This document shows, piece after piece, positions 34,250-42,405 of a stretch of DNA of 46,705 nt. The notes beneath the pieces were generated by a model. The model was given only the letters and a program-made list of their open reading frames with translations. It was not told the origin of the DNA and did not search any database. Numbering within the stretch: position 1 is the stretch's first letter; every line of letters begins with the position of its first letter. Source of the stretch: Rhodocyclales bacterium. Its GTDB lineage: Bacteria; Pseudomonadota; Gammaproteobacteria; Burkholderiales; Rhodocyclaceae. A program made the translations under genes and the position numbers. The stretch lies in assembly GCA_026399435.1 (NCBI GenBank), contig JAPLQX010000036.1, forward strand, positions 1-46,705, in the 5' to 3' direction.

Positions 34250-36037
34250 ATGAACCAGGCTCCGCCCAAGGAACACCGACTGACCTTGCCTGAAATGGTC
34301 GACGCCCTCGTCGCCGACGGGCTGGTCGCTGCCGACGAAGCCGCCCGCTTCAAGCAGGAGCGGCGCTATTACAAGGGTGACGTGCATCCGCTGATCGTGA
34401 TTGCGGAGCAGCGCTGGAAGTCCCTGCAACCCCCGAATCGAGTGCTCGATCTGGATGGGCTGACGCAATGGCTGGCGAAGTGGTCGGGACTGGACTATCT
34501 GCACATCGATCCGCTGAAGATCAATTTCTCGGCAATCACGGAAGTGATGAGCAACGCCTATGCGACGCGCTTTCGCATCCTGCCGGTTGACGTCAAGGCG
34601 CATGAGGTGGTTATCGCCACGGCCGAACCGTTCCAGCGGGGGTGGGAAGCGGAGATGCAGCCGATCCTGCGCAAGGACATCCGCCGCGTGATCAGCAATC
34701 CGGATGACATCACGCGTTACCAGGTGGAGTTCTACAACCTGGCCAAGTCGATCAAGGGCGCGATGAGCAAGGGCAATATCTCCGGCGGCGCGTCGAACTT
34801 CGAACAGCTGGTGGAACTGGGCAAGGGCAACAAGCAGTTCGACGCCAACGACCAGCACATCGTGACCATCGTCGATTGGCTCTGGCAATACGCTTTCGAG
34901 CAGCGCGCCTCGGATATTCATGTCGAGCCGCGGCGCGATCTGGGCATCGTGCGTTTCCGCATCGATGGCGTCCTGCATCAGGTATACCAGATGCCAATGG
35001 CGGTGCTCAGCGCGATGACGAGCCGCATCAAGATTCTCGGTCGCATGGATGTGGTGGAAAAGCGCCGCCCGCAGGATGGCCGGATCAAGACCCGCACACA
35101 GGATGGGCAGGAAATCGAACTGCGCCTGTCGACCTTGCCGACTGCGTTTGGCGAAAAGCTGGTAATGCGGATTTTCGACCCGGAGGTTCTGGTCCGCGAT
35201 TTTTCCGAAATGGGCTTTGCCGATGAGGAATCAGCCTTGTGGCACGATATGTCGAAGCAGCCCAACGGCATCATTCTGGTGACGGGCCCGACCGGCAGCG
35301 GCAAGACCGTGACGCTGTATTCGACCCTGAAGCAGCTGGCGACGCCCGAAGTGAATGTATGCACGCTGGAAGACCCGATCGAAATGGTCGAGGGTTCCTT
35401 CAACCAGGTGCAGATCCTGCCGGACATCGGCATGGGCTTTGCCGAGGGTATCCGCTCCCTGATGCGGCAGGACCCGGACATCATCATGGTCGGCGAGATC
35501 CGCGATCTGGAAACCGCCGACATGGCGATCCAGGCGGCCCTGACAGGCCATCTGGTGCTGTCCACCTTGCACACCAACGATGCGCCTTCGGCGATGACGC
35601 GGCTGGTCGACCTGGGCGTGCCGCCCTATCTGCTGTCGGCGACCGTGCTCGGCGTCATGGCGCAGCGCCTGATCCGCACGCTCTGCCCGCACTGCAAGCA
35701 GGCCGGCGGCATGCGCGCCGAGGACGACGCGGCCTGGACCGCGCTGGTGGCGCCCTGGAAGTCCAGCAAGCCGGCCCAGCTCTACCATCCGGTGGGTTGT
35801 CTCGAATGCCGCATGACGGGCTACAAGGGGCGCGTCGGGATCTACGAGATCATGCCGATGTCGGTCGAGATCAAGCGGCTGGTGGCGAATGGCGCCGAGC
35901 TTGCCAAACTTCGCGAGCAGGCCATGCGCGAAGGCATGAAGCCGTTGCGCATCGCCGGCGCGAAAAAGGTCGCGGCGGGCCTGACGACGATAGCGGAAAT
36001 CATCAAGGTCGCGCCGCCGATGTTCGATGCGGAGTGA
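34250..36037 (+). CDS. GspE/PilB-type secretion or pilus ATPase
   Basis: A 595-residue type II secretion/type IV pilus family ATPase. An N-terminal regulatory domain (about 1-190) is followed by the GspE core: Walker A GPTGSGKT near 345, Asp box LEDPIEM, Walker B QDPDIIMVGEIRD, His box TGHLVLSTLHTND and a zinc site CPHC (~479)/CLEC (~517). It would power assembly or secretion from the cytoplasmic face. No other secretion or pilus genes are nearby, so it is an orphan. The start at 34250 follows a repeat, and no Shine-Dalgarno is seen. Upstream in-frame codons derive only from the repeat. Confidence 0.88.
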   Translation: MNQAPPKEHRLTLPEMVDALVADGLVAADEAARFKQERRYYKGDVHPLIVIAEQRWKSLQPPNRVLDLDGLTQWLAKWSGLDYLHIDPLKINFSAITEVMSNAYATRFRILPVDVKAHEVVIATAEPFQRGWEAEMQPILRKDIRRVISNPDDITRYQVEFYNLAKSIKGAMSKGNISGGASNFEQLVELGKGNKQFDANDQHIVTIVDWLWQYAFEQRASDIHVEPRRDLGIVRFRIDGVLHQVYQMPMAVLSAMTSRIKILGRMDVVEKRRPQDGRIKTRTQDGQEIELRLSTLPTAFGEKLVMRIFDPEVLVRDFSEMGFADEESALWHDMSKQPNGIILVTGPTGSGKTVTLYSTLKQLATPEVNVCTLEDPIEMVEGSFNQVQILPDIGMGFAEGIRSLMRQDPDIIMVGEIRDLETADMAIQAALTGHLVLSTLHTNDAPSAMTRLVDLGVPPYLLSATVLGVMAQRLIRTLCPHCKQAGGMRAEDDAAWTALVAPWKSSKPAQLYHPVGCLECRMTGYKGRVGIYEIMPMSVEIKRLVANGAELAKLREQAMREGMKPLRIAGAKKVAAGLTTIAEIIKVAPPMFDAE

Positions 36038-36070
36038 TCCGCGAAACGGCCGCCCCGAGGCAGTCGTTTT

Positions 36071-36751
36071 TCAGTAACGCGGTCCGCCTTGTCCGTAGAA
36101 GGGCGGCCAGCGTCCCACGAGGCTTTCCAGCAGCTTGAGTTCGTCGTCGCTGTGGTTGATGACTCCGGCCGGCACCATCATTTTCGGCATCTTCATGTCG
36201 TTGTGGATGTACATCGGCTTGTCGTGGTGCGTCGTGCTGTAGCTTTCGCGTTCCTGCGGCGCGGCAGAGGGCGTCAGTTCGACGCTGCCGTAACAGAGGC
36301 AGAAATAGGTGCGCGATTGAGTGCCCGCTCCTTCGTCCTCGATGTAACAGCCGGTGCCGCGAATTCCGATCGTGGCGGTCGACGCCTGGATCGTGCGCGG
36401 GCCCTTGCCGAATACCGAGAGGATCTTGCCGCTGACAATGCGCATCAGGTTCTGCGCCGCGTCGGCGCCAAAACTGATGGTCGAGCTTTCCCTTTGCAGG
36501 AAGGCGTCCTGGCCGATGACGTAGATCGCTTCGCTGCCCGGTCCGGTGACGATCGTATCGCCGGCACCGACTAGCTGGCCTTCGCTTGCCGGCTTCGAAT
36601 TCACCGTGACCGTGCCGCGCAGCTTGTGCAGGCCCGGCGCCACGGGCGCATTGCCCTTGGCCAGGGCATTGCTGATCAGTCCGGATATTCCCGCGGGGCC
36701 GAACATACCGGCGGCAGCGAGGGCTTTCAACAGCTTGCGGCGCAGATTCAT
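36071..36751 (-). CDS. exported FecR-domain protein
   Basis: A 226-residue protein with a twin-arginine-like leader (LRRKLLKALAAAGMFG). A FecR-type beta domain follows: GTVTVNSKPASEGQLVGAGDTIVTGPGSEAIYVIGQDAFLQRESSTISF, then RIVSGKILSVFGKGPRTIQASTATIGIRGTGCYIE. The tail has His/Met-rich pieces (TTHHDKPMYIHNDMKMPKMMV) that could bind metal. FecR-like domains of this kind sense or bind ligands in the periplasm, though this one has no sigma-factor partner. AGGAGG precedes the ATG. It lies 23 bases downstream of the VWA gene and is probably co-transcribed with it. Confidence 0.78.
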   Translation of the reverse strand: MNLRRKLLKALAAAGMFGPAGISGLISNALAKGNAPVAPGLHKLRGTVTVNSKPASEGQLVGAGDTIVTGPGSEAIYVIGQDAFLQRESSTISFGADAAQNLMRIVSGKILSVFGKGPRTIQASTATIGIRGTGCYIEDEGAGTQSRTYFCLCYGSVELTPSAAPQERESYSTTHHDKPMYIHNDMKMPKMMVPAGVINHSDDELKLLESLVGRWPPFYGQGGPRY

Positions 36752-36774
36752 GGTGTGTCCTCCTGAAAAGACTG

Positions 36775-37947
36775 CTATTTGTTCAGCTCCCGCATGGCGC
36801 GCTCCAGCCCGGCGAGCGTCAGCGGGAACATGCGGCTGTTGAAAATCGTCCGTATCAGTTCGATGGAATGGCGATAGTCCCATAAACGCTCGGGCTCGGG
36901 GTTGAGCCAGACGGCGCGCGGCCAGGTGTCGAGCATGCGCTGCAACCATACCGCGCCGGCTTCCTCGTTGGAATATTCGACGGAGCCGCCGGGCTGGAGC
37001 ACTTCGTAGGGGCTCATGGTGGCATCGCCGACCACCACTACCTTGTAGTCCTCGCCGTACTTGTGCATCACGTCCCACAGCGGAAAGCGCTCGCCATGGC
37101 GCCGCCGGTTGTCCTTCCAGACGTAGTCGTAAATGCAGTTGTGGAAGTAGAAATACTCGAGGTGCTTGAACTCGCTCTTGGCCGCGGAGAAGAGTTCCTC
37201 GCAGACCTTGATGTGATCGTCCATCGAGCCGCCGATGTCGAGGAAGAGCAGCACCTTGACCTTGTTGTGGCGCTCGGGGCGCATCTTGATGTCGAGCCAG
37301 CCGGCGTTGCGCGCGGTGCCGGCAATCGTCCCGTCGAGGTCGAGTTCGTCCTCGGCGCCCTCGCGGGCGAAGCGGCGCAGGCGGCGCAGGGCGATCTTGA
37401 TGTTGCGCGTGCCGAGCTCGACGGTGTCGTCGAGGTTGCGGTATTCGCGGTTTTCCCAGACCTTGATCGCGGTGCGGTTGCCCGCCGATTCGCCGCCGAT
37501 GCGGATGCCTTCGGGGTGGTAGCCGCCGTGGCCGAAGGGCGAACTGCCGCCGGTGCCGATCCACTTGCTGCCGCCGGCGTGGCGCTCCTTCTGCTCTGCC
37601 AGGCGCTTCTTGAATTCCTCCATCAGCTTGTCCCAGCCGAGCTTTTCCAGCTTGGCTTTTTCCTCGGGCGTCAGATGCTTTTTCATCAGCATCTTGAGCC
37701 ACTCTTCGGGAACGTCGGCGTCGAGGCCGGGGACGTGCTGCACACCCTTGAAGTATTCGCCGAAGGCCTGGTCGAACTTGTCGTAGTGCGTTTCGTCCTT
37801 GACCAGGCAGGTGCGCGCGAGGAAGTAGAAGTCGTCGATCGAATTGCTCGCGACATGCTCCTTCAGGGCCTCCAGCAGCGTGAGGAACTCGCGCGTGGAA
37901 ACGGGGAGTTTCTTTGCCTTGAGGTGGAGGAAGAAGTCGATCAGCAT
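36775..37947 (-). CDS. VWA-domain protein, CoxE-like
   Basis: A 390-residue cytoplasmic protein with an N-terminal helical part (MLIDFFLHLKAKKLPVSTREFLTLLEAL). The C-terminal von Willebrand A domain carries the metal site DIGGSMDDH near 234 and VVVGDATMSPYE near 305. Such proteins pair with MoxR ATPases to insert cofactors or remodel enzyme complexes (CoxE/CoxD, NorD/NorQ). It stands seven bases after the MoxR gene. The start at 37947 agrees with the conserved beginning of the family. The client enzyme is not evident; NO- or CO-linked enzymes are not in the immediate neighbourhood. Confidence 0.88.
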   Translation of the reverse strand: MLIDFFLHLKAKKLPVSTREFLTLLEALKEHVASNSIDDFYFLARTCLVKDETHYDKFDQAFGEYFKGVQHVPGLDADVPEEWLKMLMKKHLTPEEKAKLEKLGWDKLMEEFKKRLAEQKERHAGGSKWIGTGGSSPFGHGGYHPEGIRIGGESAGNRTAIKVWENREYRNLDDTVELGTRNIKIALRRLRRFAREGAEDELDLDGTIAGTARNAGWLDIKMRPERHNKVKVLLFLDIGGSMDDHIKVCEELFSAAKSEFKHLEYFYFHNCIYDYVWKDNRRRHGERFPLWDVMHKYGEDYKVVVVGDATMSPYEVLQPGGSVEYSNEEAGAVWLQRMLDTWPRAVWLNPEPERLWDYRHSIELIRTIFNSRMFPLTLAGLERAMRELNK

Positions 37948-37954
37948 CGCCGGT

Positions 37955-38797
37955 CTAACGGTTTTGGCGTGCCATGAATACCAGCCGCTCGAACAGATGC
38001 ACATCCTGCTCGTTCTTCAGCAAGGCGCCGGCAAGCGGTGGCACCACGGTCTTGCGGTCCTTCGAGCGCAAGGCTTCCGGCGGAATATCTTCGGCGACCA
38101 GCAGCTTGAGCCAGTCGAGGAGTTCCGAGGTCGAGGGCTTCTTCTTCATGCCCGGCACTTCGCGCAGTTCGAAAAAGACTTCCATGGCTTCGCGCAGCAG
38201 GTTCTGCTTGAGTTTGGGGAAGTGCACGTCGACGATGCGCGCCATGGTCTCTTTGTCGGGGAACTTGATGTAGTGGAAGAAGCAGCGGCGCAGGAAGGCG
38301 TCGGGCAGTTCCTTCTCGTTGTTGGAGGTGATGATGACGATCGGGCGCACGGCGGCGCGGATGGTTTCGCGCGTCTCGTAGACATGGAATTCCATGCGGT
38401 CGAGCTCGCGCAGCAGGTCGTTGGGGAATTCGATATCGGCCTTGTCCACTTCGTCGATCAGGATCACGGAAGGTCGGCCCTGTTCGAAAGCCTGCCACAG
38501 CACGCCCTTGACGATGTAGTTGGAAATGTCCTTGACCTTCTCGTCGCCGAGCTGCGAATCGCGCAGGCGCGACACCGCGTCGTATTCGTAGAGGCCCTGC
38601 TGCGCTTTGGTGGTGGACTTGATGTGCCATTGCAGCAGCGGCACGCCCAATGCTCCGGCGACCTCTTCGGCCAGCATGGTCTTGCCGGTGCCGGGCTCGC
38701 CCTTGATCAGCAGCGGGCGTTGCAGGGTGATCGCGGCGTTCACCGCCAGCATCAGGTCGGGCGTGGCGACGTAGGTGTCGGTTCCTTCAAAGCGCAT
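37955..38797 (-). CDS. MoxR-family AAA+ ATPase
   Basis: A 280-residue AAA+ ATPase with Walker A GEPGTGKTMLAEE near residue 37 and Walker B VILIDEVDKAD near 111. Sensor 1 is IVIITSNNEKELPDAFLRRCFF, and a C-terminal lid domain follows. MoxR proteins act as chaperones that activate metal enzymes together with a VWA partner, here encoded directly downstream. It is preceded by a 138-base gap. GAGAAG lies near the ATG at 38797. Confidence 0.92.
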   Translation of the reverse strand: MRFEGTDTYVATPDLMLAVNAAITLQRPLLIKGEPGTGKTMLAEEVAGALGVPLLQWHIKSTTKAQQGLYEYDAVSRLRDSQLGDEKVKDISNYIVKGVLWQAFEQGRPSVILIDEVDKADIEFPNDLLRELDRMEFHVYETRETIRAAVRPIVIITSNNEKELPDAFLRRCFFHYIKFPDKETMARIVDVHFPKLKQNLLREAMEVFFELREVPGMKKKPSTSELLDWLKLLVAEDIPPEALRSKDRKTVVPPLAGALLKNEQDVHLFERLVFMARQNR

Positions 38798-38917
38798 GGT
38801 CTTCTCTTTCAGGGTTGAAGCGATAGATTATCGCAGTGTGGGCTTCTTGTCGCCGCGCATTTCGCCGCGCAGTTTGCCGTTGCCTGCCCGCAAAGCGGAA
38901 TTCCAGGTACGCAAAGC

Positions 38918-38937
38918 GCTCGCCAGCGCCGACTTTC
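38918..38937 (+). repeat. short dispersed repeat (24-bp family), at the DUF1841 stop
   Basis: GCTCGCCAGCGCCGACTTTC. A shortened copy of the family; it runs into the DUF1841 stop codon (38936-38938 on the minus strand). Confidence 0.5.
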
Positions 38938-39361
38938 AGCCCGCACTGCGTCGCACGCAGTCGACGTAGCTGTCACCATCCGGCGGCAGGCCACTCTTCT
39001 GCGAGCGCCAGATCATTTCACCCAGGCACTCGAGCACCGCGTGCAGCGCCTCGTGGCGGTCGCCGCGCCTGCTTTGCAGGGTGTTGAAGGCGGCGCGGAT
39101 GCCCGGCGGCTGGTCGATCGAAAGCTGTTCCTCAATGGCCAGATGCAGCGACAGATGCAGGAAGGGATTGGTCTCGCCTTGCTCGGGCGTCCATTCGCGG
39201 GTCAGCGCATCTTCGGCTTCGAGCAGGGCGTGGTATTCGGGGTGCAGCTCGACGAGGTCGGCCGCCAGCGTGTCCATGGACGTGCCCGGCAGCCTGCTGC
39301 GGCGCTTGGCCCAGGCGCCGATCAGGAACTGGCGGGCTTGGTCACGGCTGGGATTAAACAT
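38936..39361 (-). CDS. DUF1841 family protein
   Basis: A 141-residue helical protein beginning MFNPSRDQARQFLIGAW, with HPEYHALLE and NPFLHLSLHLAIEEQLSIDQP, typical of DUF1841. Its histidine-rich centre resembles a metal-binding helical bundle, but no function is known. AAGGA lies five bases before the ATG at 39361, and the start overlaps the end of nth by eight bases, so it is the last gene of the rnf-nth transcript. The stop codon is inside a short dispersed repeat. Confidence 0.88.
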   Translation of the reverse strand: MFNPSRDQARQFLIGAWAKRRSRLPGTSMDTLAADLVELHPEYHALLEAEDALTREWTPEQGETNPFLHLSLHLAIEEQLSIDQPPGIRAAFNTLQSRRGDRHEALHAVLECLGEMIWRSQKSGLPPDGDSYVDCVRRSAG

Positions 39362-39986
39362 TCTTTTCCTTGAAGGCACAGAGATCGAACACGCTGCAAT
39401 GCACGCAATCCGGCGAGCGTGCCTTGCAGGTGTAGCGCCCGTGCAGGATCAGCCAGTGGTGGGCGTGCATGCGGAATTCGTCGGGCACCACCTTGAGCAG
39501 CTTCTGTTCGACGTCGACGACGGTTTTCCCCGCGGCCAAGCCGGTGCGGTTGCCGACGCGAAAGATGTGCGTGTCCACGGCGATGGTGGGTTCGTGGAAG
39601 GCGATGTTGAGCACCACGTTGGCGGTCTTGCGGCCGACGCCGGGCAGGGCTTCGAGCGCGGCGCGGTCGTGCGGCACTTCGCCGCCGTGGCGTTCGAGCA
39701 GCAGGTGCGACAGGGCCACGACGTTTTTGGCCTTGGTCGGATAGAGGCCGATGGTCTGAATGTACTCGGCCAGGCCTTCCTCGCCCAGCGCCGCGATGGC
39801 TTGCGGCGTCGGGTGCGCGCGGAACAGGGCGCGCGTCGCGCGATTCACGCCCTTGTCGGTGGCCTGCGCGGAAAGCACCACGGCGACCAGCAACTGATAG
39901 GGCGTCGAGTATTCGAGTTCGCTTTTCGGTTCCGGGGTCGCCGCCGCAAGGCGGGAAAAGAACTCGCGAACCTTTTTCGGAGTCAT
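39354..39986 (-). CDS. nth: endonuclease III
   Basis: A 210-residue DNA glycosylase/AP lyase that removes oxidised pyrimidines. The helix-hairpin-helix with catalytic Lys is LEALPGVGRKTANVVLN near 110, the catalytic Asp is in VDTHIFRVGNRTGL near 138, and the [4Fe-4S] ligands C-X6-C-X2-C-X5-C are in CKARSPDCVHCSVFDLC at the end. Its ATG overlaps the rnfE stop as ATGA. nth linked to rnf is a known arrangement in proteobacteria. Confidence 0.95.
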   Translation of the reverse strand: MTPKKVREFFSRLAAATPEPKSELEYSTPYQLLVAVVLSAQATDKGVNRATRALFRAHPTPQAIAALGEEGLAEYIQTIGLYPTKAKNVVALSHLLLERHGGEVPHDRAALEALPGVGRKTANVVLNIAFHEPTIAVDTHIFRVGNRTGLAAGKTVVDVEQKLLKVVPDEFRMHAHHWLILHGRYTCKARSPDCVHCSVFDLCAFKEKNV

Positions 39987-40672
39987 GCCGGTGCAGAGGT
40001 GGCGTGTTCGACCTGATGGTGAGTGCGCTGTTCGCGCATGCGCTCGTTGGCGCGCGCATCGAGCCAGTTGCGGCCGGCGATCAGCAGACCGAGGACGAAG
40101 AAGGCGCCGGGGGGCAGCATGGCGATCAGGAAGCCCGGATATTCCACCGGCAATATCTGGAATCCGGAAAGTGTCGGGAAAATCATCTCGATGCCGGAAA
40201 ACAGCGTGCCCTGACCGATCAGCTCGCGCACCGCGCCCAGCAGCGCTATGACCCAGACAAAGCCGATGCCCATGACCAGGCCATCGAGCGTCGCGGCGCG
40301 CAGGCCGTTCTTGGCGGCGAAGGCTTCGACGCGGGCCAGCACGATGCAGTTGGTGACGATCAGCGGAATGAAGATGCCGAGCACCAGATACATGTCGTGC
40401 AGGAAGGCATTGAAGGCGAGGTCGATGACCGTGACCAGCGCCGCGATGATCAGGATGAAGACCGGAATGCGAATCTCGTAGGGGATCAAGGCGCGCAGCG
40501 CGGAAATCGCGAAGTTGGAAAGCATCATGACGACGATGGTCGCCAGGCCGAGGCTCACCGCATTGACCAGGTTGCTGCTCACCGCCAGCAGCGGACACAG
40601 GCCCAGCACCTGGGCGAGGATGGTGTTCTGTTTCCAGATGCCGTTCCAGGCAATTTCCTTGTAGGCGCTCAT
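39983..40672 (-). CDS. rnfE: Rnf electron transport complex subunit RnfE
   Basis: A 229-residue membrane subunit with about six helices: NGIWKQNTILAQVLGLCPLLAVS, IIAALVTVIDLAFNAFLHDMY and FIPLIVTNCIVLARVEAFAAKN. The conserved cysteines in GLCPLL and TNCIVL are ligands of the membrane Fe-S centre shared with RnfA. It takes part in ion-coupled electron transfer between NADH and ferredoxin. The C-terminal tail is long and charged. It overlaps both rnfG and nth by four bases. Confidence 0.94.
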   Translation of the reverse strand: MSAYKEIAWNGIWKQNTILAQVLGLCPLLAVSSNLVNAVSLGLATIVVMMLSNFAISALRALIPYEIRIPVFILIIAALVTVIDLAFNAFLHDMYLVLGIFIPLIVTNCIVLARVEAFAAKNGLRAATLDGLVMGIGFVWVIALLGAVRELIGQGTLFSGIEMIFPTLSGFQILPVEYPGFLIAMLPPGAFFVLGLLIAGRNWLDARANERMREQRTHHQVEHATSAPA

Positions 40673-41367
40673 GGCTTGCTCTCCTCAAATCGACTGTTGG
40701 CAGGCAGGGCGAACAGCTTGTCCCGATGCTCCACCGCCCATGCCAGCGCGCGGCCGCTGGCGTTGGTGACGGCGCGGGCGGAAATCGTCGCTCCGGTCAT
40801 TTGGTCGAAGCGGCCGCCGTCTTTCTTCACGCGCCATTTTTTACGCGGCACGGTGTCGAAGCCCAGGTTGCTGAACTGGGTGATCCATGGCCGCGTCTTG
40901 TTCTTGTCCTTCTTCGGGTCGATATAGTCACCCAGTCCCGGTGTTTCCTTGTGGGCGGTAACGCGCAGGGCCAGCAGCCTGCCATCGGCATCGACAGCCT
41001 GTATCAGGCTGATGCGGCCGGAATAACCATCCAGAGCGGCAGCTTCGAATACCAGCGCCACCGGCATTCCGCCTTTGCGCGCGCGCCAGATCCGCGTTTC
41101 ATCGTCGAGCCCGAGAATTATTTGCCGTGGCAGGATGATCGAATCGGCCATCAGGTCGTTGTCGTAGCCGCCGGGCGGCAGCACCTCGCCGATCAGTCGC
41201 AGCTTCTCGGCCAGCGCACTGGCCGCTACCAGCGGCTCGGTTGCCTTGTAGGTGCCGGCCATCATCGCGGTGAACACCAGGGTAAAGGCCAGCATGATGG
41301 CGGCGGTGCGTACCGAGATGCGCAGCACGCTGGATTCGCGGTGGGTGACTTCGATGGGTTCGCTCAT
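40669..41367 (-). CDS. rnfG: Rnf electron transport complex subunit RnfG
   Basis: A 232-residue protein with one N-terminal helix (IMLAFTLVFTAMMAGTY) and a periplasmic FMN domain. The flavin is bound covalently at Thr in DQMTGATISARAVT near 200. GLGDYIDPKKDKNK is another family block. It starts overlapping rnfD by four bases and stops overlapping rnfE. Part of the membrane NADH/ferredoxin oxidoreductase. Confidence 0.93.
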   Translation of the reverse strand: MSEPIEVTHRESSVLRISVRTAAIMLAFTLVFTAMMAGTYKATEPLVAASALAEKLRLIGEVLPPGGYDNDLMADSIILPRQIILGLDDETRIWRARKGGMPVALVFEAAALDGYSGRISLIQAVDADGRLLALRVTAHKETPGLGDYIDPKKDKNKTRPWITQFSNLGFDTVPRKKWRVKKDGGRFDQMTGATISARAVTNASGRALAWAVEHRDKLFALPANSRFEESKP

Positions 41368-42386
41368 GGCGAGTCTCCCCGTTTGTCCTTGTGTCCGAAC
41401 ACCGGCGGCTGCGTGTACATGTCGATCAGCGGGGTTGCGATATTCATCAGCAGTACCGCAAAGGCGATGCCATCCGGGTAGGCGCCGAAGGTGCGGATGA
41501 TCCAGGTCAGCAGCGCGACGCCGGCGGCGAAGATCAGTTTGCCTCTCGGCGTGGTGGCTCCGGAAACGGGGTCGGTGACGATGAAAAAGGCGGCAAGCAT
41601 GGCGCCGCCGGTAAACAACTGGAAGCCGGGTCCGGCAAAGCGGTCAGGTTCGTAGAGGGCGAAAGCGCCCGATACCACGAACAGCGTAGCCAGGAAGGCC
41701 GTAGGCATGTGCCAGGTGATGATGCGCTGCTGGAGCAGATACAAACCACCGAGGAAGTAGCCGGTTGCGATCCACTCCCAGCCGCGGCCGCCGACGTTGC
41801 CAAAGGTGGCCTTGCTACCCAGGATACCGCCAATCATCGCGCGCTGTTCCGGATCACGCAGGACGGTGCGTAGCGCGTCCAGCGGTGTGGCCATGGTCAT
41901 GGCATCGAGTATCTGGCGGCTGCCGAAAATCGCCTCCCATTGCCCGGCAAAGTCGGTAGCGTCCACTTTCGGCCATTGCGACATGAGCAGCGGATAGGCG
42001 ACGATCATCAGCGCAAAAGCCACCATGGCCGGATTGAAGGGATTCTGTCCCAGTCCGCCATAGAGATGCTTGGCGACAACGATGGCGAGCAGTGTGCCGA
42101 GCACGGTCAGCCACCAAGGTGCGATCGATGGGAAGGTCAATGCGATCAGCCATGCGGTGACCAGCGCTGAACCGTCGCTGAGAAAGAGCATCACCGGCTT
42201 GTCGCGCAGGCGGAGCATTACGGCTTCCGCTGCCAATGCGGTCACGGATGCCAGCACGATCTGCACCAGGATCGCGGCCCCGAAAAACCAGACGTAGGCG
42301 GCGATGCCCGGCAGCAGCGCGACCAGCACGCGCAGCATCACGGATTGCACACTGGCGGGTTTGAGGAAGTAGGGAGAGTTGTTCAC
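41364..42386 (-). CDS. rnfD: Rnf electron transport complex subunit RnfD
   Basis: A 340-residue integral membrane subunit with about 8-10 helices. Family blocks are YFLKPASVQSVMLRVLVALLP, GGLGQNPFNPAMVA and MTMATPLD near 170. The Thr in the last block carries covalent FMN in relatives. HMPTAFLATLFV and a final VLLMNIATPLIDMYTQPP complete it. It follows rnfC by 19 bases. Confidence 0.93.
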   Translation of the reverse strand: MNNSPYFLKPASVQSVMLRVLVALLPGIAAYVWFFGAAILVQIVLASVTALAAEAVMLRLRDKPVMLFLSDGSALVTAWLIALTFPSIAPWWLTVLGTLLAIVVAKHLYGGLGQNPFNPAMVAFALMIVAYPLLMSQWPKVDATDFAGQWEAIFGSRQILDAMTMATPLDALRTVLRDPEQRAMIGGILGSKATFGNVGGRGWEWIATGYFLGGLYLLQQRIITWHMPTAFLATLFVVSGAFALYEPDRFAGPGFQLFTGGAMLAAFFIVTDPVSGATTPRGKLIFAAGVALLTWIIRTFGAYPDGIAFAVLLMNIATPLIDMYTQPPVFGHKDKRGDSP

Positions 42387-42405
42387 GAAGGGGTCACGAT
42401 CCTGT

